26,415 nt of DNA from Streptomyces alboflavus (lineage in GTDB: Bacteria > Actinomycetota > Actinomycetes > Streptomycetales > Streptomycetaceae). The notes under the pieces were generated by a model that saw nothing but the letters and a program-made list of their open reading frames with translations, did no database searches and had not been told where the DNA came from. The stretch lies in the NCBI RefSeq assembly GCF_000716675.1, contig NZ_JNXT01000089.1, forward strand, positions 1 through 26,415, given 5' to 3'. How positions within the stretch are numbered: the stretch's first letter is position 1; each line of letters starts with the position of its first letter. Positions 13,332-21,387 of the stretch are shown in pieces. A program made the position numbers and the translations under genes.

Positions 13332-13365
13332 AAGCGCCGGGCAGGGAGACCTGCCCGGCGCTTTT
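13332..13365 (+). terminator. Canonical intrinsic terminator of the ferredoxin gene
   Basis: AAGCGCCGGGCAGG, the tetraloop GAGA (GNRA type) and CCTGCCCGGCGCTT form a perfect 14-bp stem ending in TTTT. It lies 21 nt after the stop. Confidence 0.9.
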
Positions 13366-13371
13366 CCGGTT

Positions 13372-13401
13372 GCGGGCCGCCGCCCACTGCCGGCGGCCCG
13401 C
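13372..13401 (-). terminator. Hairpin after the NRPS-B gene
   Basis: GCGGGCCGCC and GGCGGCCCGC pair perfectly around a 10-nt loop, starting 21 nt past the NRPS-B stop. Together with the ferredoxin terminator it insulates the two convergent genes. Confidence 0.6.
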
Positions 13402-13422
13402 GGCTTCCTTCCTCCTTGCTGA

Positions 13423-16400
13423 CTACTGAGTCATCCTGCGCAGACGCGGTCGGCTCTTCTTCGGCTCGGCGGGGATATGGCCGGAGAGCCGGGCGATGGT
13501 CGGGTGCTCGAAGATCGTTCTGATCGACACCTCGACCCCCAGGGAACGGCGCAGCCGGCCGATGAGCCGGGTCGCCAGGAGCGAATTGCCACCGAGCTTG
13601 AAGAAGTCGTCGTCGATGCCGACCCGGTCGAGGCCCAGAACATCGGCGAACAGCTCACACAACGCCTCCTCCTGGCTGGTACGGCCGCTCCGGTAGCCGC
13701 CGCCGTCCGCACCCCCGGCGCCGGGATCGGGCAGGGCCTCCAGGTCGGCCGACGCACCGGACGGCAGCTCGTCCAGCATCACGACGACGGCGGGCACCAT
13801 GTGTTCGGGCAGCAGTCGGGCCACGTACTCCCGCAGCTCCCCGCCGTCGGCGCCGCCGCCCGGCGAGGGCACGACGTAGCCCACCAGCCGGTCGCTCTCC
13901 CGGACGGCGACCACGGTCCGGGACACCGCAGGGTGCGCCGCCAGCACGGCTTCGACGTCGCCCGTCCTGACCTGGTGCCCGTCGATCGTCGCCACGGCGC
14001 CCCCGTGTCCGGCGAACTCCACCCGGCCGGCACCGTCCCAGGTGGCCAGATCACCGGTGCGGTGCATCCTGGCCCCGGCCGGACCGTAGGGGTCGGCGAC
14101 CAGCCGCTGCGCGGTCGGCGCTCCGTCGGCGTGGTAGCCCCGGGGCACCTCGCCGGCGAGGTACAACTCCCCGGTCACGCCCGGCGGTACGGGGCGGAGC
14201 GCCGGGCTGAGGACGTAGGCCCTCGTGGTGCCCAGCGGCGAGCCGCCGACCGTCCCGGCCGGTCGGTAGACCTCGACCGTCCGCACGCCGGGAATCCGGT
14301 CCCGGACCCGGCCCGCGAACGATCCGCTCCGTACGTCCCCGGTGAGAGCCACGGTGTTCGCCCGGATCGTCTTCGCACACCGGTCCAGCACCTCGGCGAA
14401 GAACGGGGCGGACGTGCTGATGACGTCGCCCGCCCAACCGTCCTGGATCAGGTCCGCGGCGTGCGGGGTCACCTCGACGCGGGCTCCGGCGCACAACGCG
14501 GCGAGGATCTCGAAGGCCGCCTCGTCCTCGTGGGGCGATGCCGCGAGCAGCCTGGTCCCGGGCGTCAGCTCCGCGCCGGCCGCGAAGCGCCGCGCCGCGT
14601 CGGCCAGTGCGCGGTGGTCCAGAGCGATGCCTCCGGAGCTGCCGCCGCGGCCGCGCACGCAGGCCAGGTGCCGCGGGTCCGGCGAGGCCGGGCGCGATCC
14701 ACCGGTGCCGGTCGGCTCCGGCAGGTCGAGGTCCGCGGGCGTCAGGACGATGTCCGCCCCGGCGACGTCCTGTCGGGCGGGGTCGACCGGCAGGAAGGCG
14801 GCTCCGGATCTGACGGTCCCCACCAGCGCGACGGCCAGGTCCACCGAGCGGGGCAGCGCGAGGGCGACGACGGTCTCGGGTCCCGCGCCGCGGCCGGCCA
14901 GTTCGACCGCGAGCCGGTCGGCCCGGACGTCCAGCTCCCGGTACGTCAGTGTGTCGGCCCCGTCCGCCACCGCGATCGCGTCGGGGGTCGCCGCCGCCCG
15001 GTGCTCGAAGAGCGTGACGGTTGTGTCCTGCGAGGCGGACGCGGCGCCCGCGGGGGCCGCGAGCAGCCGATCGCGTTCGCCCGGCAGCAGCACGTCGACC
15101 GTGCCGACCCGCTGGCCGGCGTCCTCGGCGAGCTGGTTCAGGACCGCGTGGAAGCGGGCGGCGACCGCCTCGGCCGTGCCCTTGTCCACCAGTTCGGCGT
15201 GGTACTGGACGGTGAACCGGTCGCCTTCGACGATCAGGGTCAGCGGGTAGTTCACGGCGGCGGCCGAGTCGACGCCGGTGATCTCGACCCCGGCCTCCGC
15301 CGCTGCCCCGTCGTCCCTCGGCGGATAGGACTGGATCACCACCAACGTGTCGAACAGCGCGGACAGTCCGGTGGCCTGCTGGATCTCGGCCAGGCTGTGG
15401 TGATGGTGATCGAGCAGGGCGGTCTGCCGCTGCTGCAGGTCGGTCAGCAGGTCGGTGACCGTGCCGCCGGGAGTGCACTGGACCCGTACCGGCAGGGTGT
15501 TGATGAAGATTCCGACCATCGACTCCACCCCGGCCAGGGTGCTCGGCCTGCCCGCGACGGTGGAGCCGAAGACGACGTCCTGCCGGCCGGTCAGGGCGCT
15601 GAGCACGAGGGCCCAGGCGCCGTGCACCACCGTTCCGGCCGTGACTCCCAGTTCGGCACGGCAGCGGGCCCACTGCCGGGATTCGTCCGGCGTCAGGGTG
15701 AAGTCCACGGCGCCGACGGCCGCGGGCCGCGCCTCGCCCGGGACGAGAGTGGTCGGCCCGTCCAGTCCGGCGAGCTCCGCGGCCCAGACCCGGGAGCTCT
15801 CGTCACGGTCCTGACGCGACAGCCACGCCAGGAAGTCCCGGAATCCGCGGGCCGGTTCGAGTGCCGACGGGTCCGGCGCCGCGTAGAGCCGGAGCAGGTC
15901 CTGGGCGAGCACCTGCTCCGACCAGCCGTCGAGGAGCACATGGTGGGTGGTGAGGACCAGTTCGGCGCATTCGGGGCTCAGCCGGACCAGGGCCATGCGG
16001 AGCAGCGGCGGCTCGGCCCGGTCGAAGCGCGCGGCGCGGTCCTCGCTGAGGAAGCGCCGCAGCTCCTCGTCGCGCGCGCCCTCCGGCAGGTCGCTCAGGT
16101 CGATCTCGCGCCACGGCAGCTCGACGCCGTTCACGATGACCTGTACGAGGTTGTCGGTGGAGTCGGTGACGAAGGCGGCCCGCAGATTGGGGTGCCGCTC
16201 GAGGACCGCCTGGCCGGCCGCCCGCATCCGGGCGGCGTCGACGTCACCGGACAGGTGGTACAGGGTCTGCATCTGGTAGGTGTCCGGGCCCGTTTCGGAC
16301 AGCATGGACTCGAACAGCATCCCGGACTGCATCGGGGTCAGCGGCCACACGTCGGCGAGCTGCCCGTAGCGCCGTGTCCAGCTGTCGATGTCGTCGCGGT

Positions 16401-18822
16401 CGGCCGTGAGCATCGGCTCGGACGTGTCCTCGGCAGCGTACGTCGCCGGATCCGCCGTGCTTGCGGCGAGGGCCAATTCGGCGATGGTCCTCGACTCGAA
16501 GATCTGGCGGGTGGTGATCTCGATGCCTCGGGCGCGGGCGCGGATCACCACCTGGATGGAACGGATGCTGTCGCCGCCCATGCCCACGAAGTCGTCGTCG
16601 ATGCCGACCCGTTCCCGGCCGAGTACCTCCGCGAAGACGTCGGCCAGGGTCTCCTCCTCGGCCGACCGCGGCGCCCGGTACGTGGCACCGGCGAAGCCGG
16701 GCTCGGGCAGGCCCTTGCGGTCCAGCTTGCCGTTCGGTGTGATCGGCAGCCGGTCCAGCACGACGAACGCCTTGGGAACCATGAACTCCGGCAGCCGCTC
16801 GGCCAGGAAGTCCCGCAGCTTCGACGCCGCCGGAGCCTCTTGGGCCTCCCCGGGGACCACATAGGCGATGAGCCTGCCGTCGCGGGCGACCACCGCCGAC
16901 TGCCGGATGCCCTCATGGGCACGCAGGACGACCTCGATCTCGCCGAGCTCCACGCGCAGCCCGTTGACCTTGACCTGGAAGTCGCGCCGGCCGAGCATCT
17001 CGATCATGCCGTCCGGGGCGAACCGGGCCATGTCCCCGGTGCGGTAGATGCGTTCACCGGTCACATCCGCGTGCGACCAGTCGAGGAACCGTTCGGCGGT
17101 GCGCTCCGGCTGGCCGAGGTACTCGCGGGCGAGGCTGACACCTGCCACGCACAGCTCCCCGGTCACGCCCGGCGCCACCGGCTGGAGTGCGTCGTCGAGG
17201 ATGTACGCCCGCTGGTTGGCGAGCGGACGGCCGTAGGGGATGCTCGCCCAGTCCGGATCGGTCACCTCGACGTCGTAGATCGTCGAGTGGATGGACGCCT
17301 CGGTGGCCCCGCCCATCACGATGAAGCGCAACTCGGGCGCGAACACGCGGAGCCGGTCGCACAGCGTGACGGGCACCCAGTCACCGCCGAGCATCGAAAG
17401 GCGCAGGCCGGGTATCGGCGCGGCGCCGGTCTGTTCGAGGTGGTCGGTCAGCAGGGTCAGCAGCGCCGGGGCCGAGTGCCAGATCGTGAGGTTCTCGGCG
17501 ACGATCAGCTCGGCCCAGTGGGCGGGATCCTTCGTCCGGGCCGGGTCGGGGAGCACGACGGTGCCCCCGGCCGTGGTGAGGCCCAGGAACTCGTAGACCG
17601 ACAGGTCGAAGCTCGGCGAGGACAGGGAGAGGACCGCGTCTCCCGGACCCACGCCGAACCTGGAGTTGAGGTCGGCGAGGGTGTTCATCACTCCGCGGTG
17701 GCGCAGCGCGATCGGCTTGGGTGCGCCGGTGGAGCCGGAGCTGTGCAGGATGTAGCAGAGGTCGTCGGGGCCCGAGGTGGGGCCGGGGTTGTGCTCGGGC
17801 TGGGCGGTGAGGGCTTCGGCGTCGCGGTCGAGCAGCACCAGCGGGCGGCTTTGGCCCGGGCTCGTCTCGGGCAGGTTCGCCGTCAGATCCGAACGGCTGA
17901 CCATCACGGCGCAGGACGTGCCGTGCACCATGGTGGCTATGCGCTGGCCGGGGTACTCCGGGTCGAGCGGCACGTAGGAGCCGCCCGCCTTGAGGATGCC
18001 GAGCACCGCGACGAGCAGTTCGGGCGAGCGGTCGAGGCACAGGCCCACGCGCACGTCCGGACCGACTCCGAGGGCGATCAGGCGGTGGGCCAGGCGGTTG
18101 GCCTCGCGGTTGATCTGCCCGTACGTCCGCCGCTCGGTGCCGCGCACCACGGCGACGGCGTCGGGTGCCCGGTCCGCCTGGATCTCGAACGCCTCGTGCA
18201 GGCAGACGTCGTTCGGCAGGTCGGTCCCGGTCTGGTTCCACTCCACGAGCATGCGTCGCAGCTCCACGCCGGTCAGCAGCCGCAGTCGGGCCACGGGCCG
18301 GTCGGGGTGGGCCGCTCCGTCCTCGACGAGGGTCCGGTAGTGGTCGAGCAGCCGCGCGGCCGTGGTCGCGTCGAAGAGCCCGGCGTCGTAATGGAGTTCC
18401 AGGGCGTGGCCGCCCTCGGTGTCCTCGCGGACGACCAGCTGAAGCTCGTGCGTGAGGCCCGCGGCGGTGTCGCCGGGAGCCGCGAAGCGGATGCCGACGG
18501 ACGTGGGCCCGGCCTGCGGGACCAGGTCGGCCGTCCAGCGGTGGGCCAGCTCGTCCAGCGTCGACTCACCGACGCCGAGAAGGCGCACCTGTTCGGTGCG
18601 GCCCGCGGCATCCGTGCGGTCGAAGCTGATCTGGTCCTGGCCGGTGTAGCGGAAGAGGAGTGCGGCGAAGCCGGCGAGGAGCACGTCCGGTGTCTGCGGT
18701 ACGCGCAGTTCGGCCCGGGCCGTGTCCGGGCTCCGGGTCGGTACGCCCGCTTGGCGCCGCCGATCCGTCGGCAGCAGCACCATGGGCCATTCGGCGGTGA
18801 CTGGGGAAAGCGCGTGATTCAC
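13423..18822 (-). CDS. NRPS-B: half C - A1 - T1 - C2 - A2* (degenerate) - T2
   Basis: The 1799-aa nonribosomal peptide synthetase starts at GTG (CGGAG about 8 nt upstream). Residues 1-193 match only the C-terminal half of a condensation domain; no HHxxxDG is present. A1 (about 200-710) is complete: SSGSTGAPKP, GGATEASI in place of the usual YGPTE, YRTGD, and the catalytic lysine in TPNGKLDRK. Its hand-aligned pocket code is DLYHMGMIHK, which I cannot assign. T1 has GGDSIRS (Ser about 751). C2 (about 805-1250) has an intact HHVLLDG. A2* (about 1266-1692) has lost A3, A5, A8 and the A10 lysine. T2 has GGNSLLA (Ser about 1747), then a basic tail (KKSRPRLRR) that may be a docking segment. There is no thioesterase. 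The protein likely starts the peptide and hands it to NRPS-A. Confidence 0.9.
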   Translation of the reverse strand: MNHALSPVTAEWPMVLLPTDRRRQAGVPTRSPDTARAELRVPQTPDVLLAGFAALLFRYTGQDQISFDRTDAAGRTEQVRLLGVGESTLDELAHRWTADLVPQAGPTSVGIRFAAPGDTAAGLTHELQLVVREDTEGGHALELHYDAGLFDATTAARLLDHYRTLVEDGAAHPDRPVARLRLLTGVELRRMLVEWNQTGTDLPNDVCLHEAFEIQADRAPDAVAVVRGTERRTYGQINREANRLAHRLIALGVGPDVRVGLCLDRSPELLVAVLGILKAGGSYVPLDPEYPGQRIATMVHGTSCAVMVSRSDLTANLPETSPGQSRPLVLLDRDAEALTAQPEHNPGPTSGPDDLCYILHSSGSTGAPKPIALRHRGVMNTLADLNSRFGVGPGDAVLSLSSPSFDLSVYEFLGLTTAGGTVVLPDPARTKDPAHWAELIVAENLTIWHSAPALLTLLTDHLEQTGAAPIPGLRLSMLGGDWVPVTLCDRLRVFAPELRFIVMGGATEASIHSTIYDVEVTDPDWASIPYGRPLANQRAYILDDALQPVAPGVTGELCVAGVSLAREYLGQPERTAERFLDWSHADVTGERIYRTGDMARFAPDGMIEMLGRRDFQVKVNGLRVELGEIEVVLRAHEGIRQSAVVARDGRLIAYVVPGEAQEAPAASKLRDFLAERLPEFMVPKAFVVLDRLPITPNGKLDRKGLPEPGFAGATYRAPRSAEEETLADVFAEVLGRERVGIDDDFVGMGGDSIRSIQVVIRARARGIEITTRQIFESRTIAELALAASTADPATYAAEDTSEPMLTADRDDIDSWTRRYGQLADVWPLTPMQSGMLFESMLSETGPDTYQMQTLYHLSGDVDAARMRAAGQAVLERHPNLRAAFVTDSTDNLVQVIVNGVELPWREIDLSDLPEGARDEELRRFLSEDRAARFDRAEPPLLRMALVRLSPECAELVLTTHHVLLDGWSEQVLAQDLLRLYAAPDPSALEPARGFRDFLAWLSRQDRDESSRVWAAELAGLDGPTTLVPGEARPAAVGAVDFTLTPDESRQWARCRAELGVTAGTVVHGAWALVLSALTGRQDVVFGSTVAGRPSTLAGVESMVGIFINTLPVRVQCTPGGTVTDLLTDLQQRQTALLDHHHHSLAEIQQATGLSALFDTLVVIQSYPPRDDGAAAEAGVEITGVDSAAAVNYPLTLIVEGDRFTVQYHAELVDKGTAEAVAARFHAVLNQLAEDAGQRVGTVDVLLPGERDRLLAAPAGAASASQDTTVTLFEHRAAATPDAIAVADGADTLTYRELDVRADRLAVELAGRGAGPETVVALALPRSVDLAVALVGTVRSGAAFLPVDPARQDVAGADIVLTPADLDLPEPTGTGGSRPASPDPRHLACVRGRGGSSGGIALDHRALADAARRFAAGAELTPGTRLLAASPHEDEAAFEILAALCAGARVEVTPHAADLIQDGWAGDVISTSAPFFAEVLDRCAKTIRANTVALTGDVRSGSFAGRVRDRIPGVRTVEVYRPAGTVGGSPLGTTRAYVLSPALRPVPPGVTGELYLAGEVPRGYHADGAPTAQRLVADPYGPAGARMHRTGDLATWDGAGRVEFAGHGGAVATIDGHQVRTGDVEAVLAAHPAVSRTVVAVRESDRLVGYVVPSPGGGADGGELREYVARLLPEHMVPAVVVMLDELPSGASADLEALPDPGAGGADGGGYRSGRTSQEEALCELFADVLGLDRVGIDDDFFKLGGNSLLATRLIGRLRRSLGVEVSIRTIFEHPTIARLSGHIPAEPKKSRPRLRRMTQ

Positions 18823-18868
18823 TGTCCGGCTCCGAGGTCAGGGGCGTCATCGGTGAGAGGAGAAAAAG

Positions 18869-18905
18869 AAGTGATAAGTCCCGTTCATTCCGGGACTTAT
18901 CACTT
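18869..18905 (-). terminator. Intrinsic terminator between P450-2 and NRPS-B
   Basis: AAGTGATAAGTCCCG and CGGGACTTATCACTT form a perfect 15-bp stem with a 7-nt loop, 16 nt after the P450-2 stop. On the minus strand it is followed by a T-rich run (CTTTTTCTCC), the classical arrangement. The stem is unusually AT-rich for this genome. It would end or attenuate transcription from the NRPS-A/P450 operon before NRPS-B. Confidence 0.85.
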
Positions 18906-18920
18906 GTCCCTGAGGGCAGC

Positions 18921-20111
18921 TCAGTTGGTGAGCACCGGCATGGAGTGCATGCCGAGCATCTCGGGAGAGGGGAAGAACTTCGGCGGGTTGTCCGGGTCGG
19001 CACTCAGGTTCGGGAAGCGGTCCATCAGGGCGTTGAACGCGATCCGTCCCTGCATCCGGGCCAGGTGGGCACCCAGGCAGTAGTGGGTGCCGCGGCCGAA
19101 GGCGAGCTGGGGGTTGGGCGAACGCTTGAGGTCGAACACGTTCGGGTTGCTGAACTGCCGCGGGTCACGGTTGGCCGCCGCGAGCCACGCCACCACGTAC
19201 TGGTCGGCGGGGATGGTCTTCCCGGCGAACTCCACCTCGCGGCTGGTGGCTCGATAGGTCGCCGCGGTCGGGGTGAACCACCGGAGCGCCTCCTCGATCA
19301 TGCCCGGTATGAGCGACCGGTCCGCGCGCACCCGCGCGGCCTCCTCCGGGAGGTGGTCGAGGACCAGCATCGTGTCGCCGATGAGCACCGTGCCGGTGAG
19401 GTAGCCGGCGCCGAGCATGACCATCGTGAAGTTCACGGACTCGTTGTCGCTCAACTGCGTGCCGTCGTGACGCTTCATGTTGACGATCACGCTGAGCAGG
19501 TCCTCGCCCGGGTTCTTCCGGCGGTCGGCGATGTGCTCGAGGAGGTAGTCGCGCAGGGGCTGGATGTGCTTGATCTGGGCTTCGACGTAGCCCTCGCCGC
19601 CCTGGTCGACCGTGGAGACCTTGACCTCGCTGTCGAGGCCCTTGTCCACCAGCTTGAAGAGCTCCCGCTCACTGCTCGGGACGCCCAGCATGTCGCAGAA
19701 GAGGTTTCCGGACAGGGGCTCCGCGAAGTCGGCGATCAGCTCGAAGCTGTCCTTGCCCTCCACGGCGTCCAGCAGGTCAGCGGCGTCCTTCTCGAGCCGC
19801 GCCTCCAGCTTGGCGAGCGCCGACGGCTTGAACATGCGGTCGGCCTGCTTGCGCAGACTCGCGTGCTCGGCCCCCGTCATCCCCGAGAGGTCGCCCTCGT
19901 AGTACTGCGCGCCGGCCGCGGCGTCGGGCAGCAGCCGCACCGCGTCGGACGAGAAGGTCTCGTGGTCATTGAGGATTTCAACGGTCTCGGGATATCCGTA
20001 CACGTTCCATACGCCGAGCTTCTCGTCGTACGAGACAAGCTCCTCGGGCTGCTTGTCGCGCAGCCAGAAGAACTCGTCGTTGAGACCCCAGCGGTCAGCG
20101 ATGTTGGTCAT
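18921..20111 (-). CDS. Cytochrome P450 (P450-2), I-helix acid missing
   Basis: The 396-aa bacterial class I P450 has GGAGA 5 nt before its ATG. The K-helix ExxR is in IEEALRWF, and the haem-ligand loop is FGRGTHYCLGAHLAR (Cys about 345). In the I-helix the oxygen-activation motif, usually AGxE/DTT, reads AGYLTGT (about residue 237), so the conserved acid is Leu. No membrane anchor is present; electrons should come from a soluble ferredoxin. It is a paralogue of P450-1: both begin with a similar GVW.VYGY segment and end with DPDNPP.FFPSP.M. In an NRPS operon such enzymes commonly oxidise a carrier-bound amino acid or the finished peptide. The exact reaction is unknown. Confidence 0.93.
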   Translation of the reverse strand: MTNIADRWGLNDEFFWLRDKQPEELVSYDEKLGVWNVYGYPETVEILNDHETFSSDAVRLLPDAAAGAQYYEGDLSGMTGAEHASLRKQADRMFKPSALAKLEARLEKDAADLLDAVEGKDSFELIADFAEPLSGNLFCDMLGVPSSERELFKLVDKGLDSEVKVSTVDQGGEGYVEAQIKHIQPLRDYLLEHIADRRKNPGEDLLSVIVNMKRHDGTQLSDNESVNFTMVMLGAGYLTGTVLIGDTMLVLDHLPEEAARVRADRSLIPGMIEEALRWFTPTAATYRATSREVEFAGKTIPADQYVVAWLAAANRDPRQFSNPNVFDLKRSPNPQLAFGRGTHYCLGAHLARMQGRIAFNALMDRFPNLSADPDNPPKFFPSPEMLGMHSMPVLTN

Positions 20112-20131
20112 CGATTCTCCAGTTGAACGAA

Positions 20132-20158
20132 TGATGCGAGTGATGCGAGTGATGCAAG
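20132..20158. repeat. Three tandem 9-bp repeats between the P450 genes
   Basis: TGATGCGAG, TGATGCGAG and TGATGCAAG follow one another in the 82-bp gap, 21 bp upstream of the P450-2 start. Slippage is the simplest origin; a binding site is possible. Confidence 0.7.
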
Positions 20159-20193
20159 TGCGAGGGTGATCCGAATTCCCTGTACCGCACGCG

Positions 20194-21387
20194 CTAGCGG
20201 ACGCGCAGGGGAAGCGACTTGGCGCCGATCATGTCCGGCGAGGGGAAGAACGAGGGCGGGTTGTCCGGGTCGGTGCCCAGCTCGGCATAGCGGTCGAGAA
20301 GGATGTTCATGGCGATCCGGCCCTCCGCGCGGGCCAGCGGGGCACCGATGCAGAAGTGCACGCCGTGGCCGAAGCTCAGGTGGGGATTGGGATCGCGGGT
20401 CACGTCGTAGACGTCCGGGTCGCGGAACTTGGCGGGGTCGCGGTTGGCGGCGCCCGGCCAGATCATGACCACCTTCTCCTCGGGAATGACCTGCCCGCCG
20501 AGCTTCACCTCGGTGGCCGACCGCCGGGTGAGCGCCGCGGACGGCGTGAGCACGCGCAGCCCCTCCTCCAGGGCGCCCGGCACCAAGGACCGGTCCGCCC
20601 GCACCCGGGCGAACTGCTCGGGGTCGTTGTCCAGGCAGACCAGCGTGTTGCCGAGCAGCATCGTGGTCGTGATGTGCCCGGTGAACAGCAGGATGTTGGC
20701 GATGTTGATGATCTCTTGGTCCGTCAGGCGCGTGCCGTCCTGCTCCGCCGCGACCAGGCGGCTGATCAGGTCCTCACGGGGCGTACGGCGGCGGTCGAGC
20801 ACCTGCTCGCGCATGTAGTCCACCAGCGCCTTGACCCGCTCGACGGCGGCGTCGGCCTGCGCCTGCGCGTCGTCTCCACCGCTGATCAGCGCGGCCCCGG
20901 TGGTGCCCTCGATGACCGCGAACGCGATGTTCTTGAAGAACTCGCGGTCACTGGCCGGGATCCCGAGGAGTTCGGAGATGACGATGACCGGCAGCGGATA
21001 CGCCAGGTCCGCGACCAGGTCCAGCTGGCCCTTCCCCGTCGCCTCGTCGAGCAGGTCCTCGGTGATCTTGCCGATCCGGGACTCCAGTTCGGCGATGACG
21101 CGCGGGGTGAACCCGTGGCTGACCAGCTTGCGGTACCTGGTCTGCTCCGGCGGGTCCAGCTGCGACATGTCGCCCTGGCTGTACACGTCGTCCACCTGCA
21201 CCGAGAAGAGGTGCGCGGTCTTGGAGGAGAACGTCTTCGGTTGGGTGAGGACCTCGAAGACCTCCTGGTAGCCGTAGACGTGCCAGACGCCCGTCTCTTC
21301 GTCGAGCTGCACCGTCTGGTCGGGCCGGACACCTCGCAGCCACTGGTGACCGGGGTGGATGTTCCACCGCTCTACAACGCTCGTCAC
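20194..21387 (-). CDS. Cytochrome P450 (P450-1), I-helix acid missing
   Basis: The 397-aa product starts at GTG 21387. That codon overlaps the NRPS-A stop in the sequence GTGA, and AGGGAG lies about 9 nt upstream inside NRPS-A, so the two genes are translationally coupled. This start removes a long Arg/Pro-rich extension that would lie inside NRPS-A. The K-helix motif is in EEGLRVL, and the haem loop is [15 protein letters not shown] (Cys about 346). The I-helix reads TGHITTT (about residue 238) where AGxE/DTT is usual, so the acidic residue is Ile. Coupling to the releasing NRPS suggests equal expression and a tailoring or on-line oxidation role. Substrate and reaction (hydroxylation, coupling or other) cannot be inferred. 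Confidence 0.93.
   Translation of the reverse strand: MTSVVERWNIHPGHQWLRGVRPDQTVQLDEETGVWHVYGYQEVFEVLTQPKTFSSKTAHLFSVQVDDVYSQGDMSQLDPPEQTRYRKLVSHGFTPRVIAELESRIGKITEDLLDEATGKGQLDLVADLAYPLPVIVISELLGIPASDREFFKNIAFAVIEGTTGAALISGGDDAQAQADAAVERVKALVDYMREQVLDRRRTPREDLISRLVAAEQDGTRLTDQEIINIANILLFTGHITTTMLLGNTLVCLDNDPEQFARVRADRSLVPGALEEGLRVLTPSAALTRRSATEVKLGGQVIPEEKVVMIWPGAANRDPAKFRDPDVYDVTRDPNPHLSFGHGVHFCIGAPLARAEGRIAMNILLDRYAELGTDPDNPPSFFPSPDMIGAKSLPLRVR

Noticed and set aside
13477..19083. A very long open frame on the plus strand opposite NRPS-B and the end of P450-2, and similar long antisense frames opposite other genes.
   Set aside because: High third-position GC removes stop codons from the antisense frames. 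The translation is Arg/Gly/His/Val-rich and without domains, while the opposite strand encodes clear NRPS and P450 motifs.
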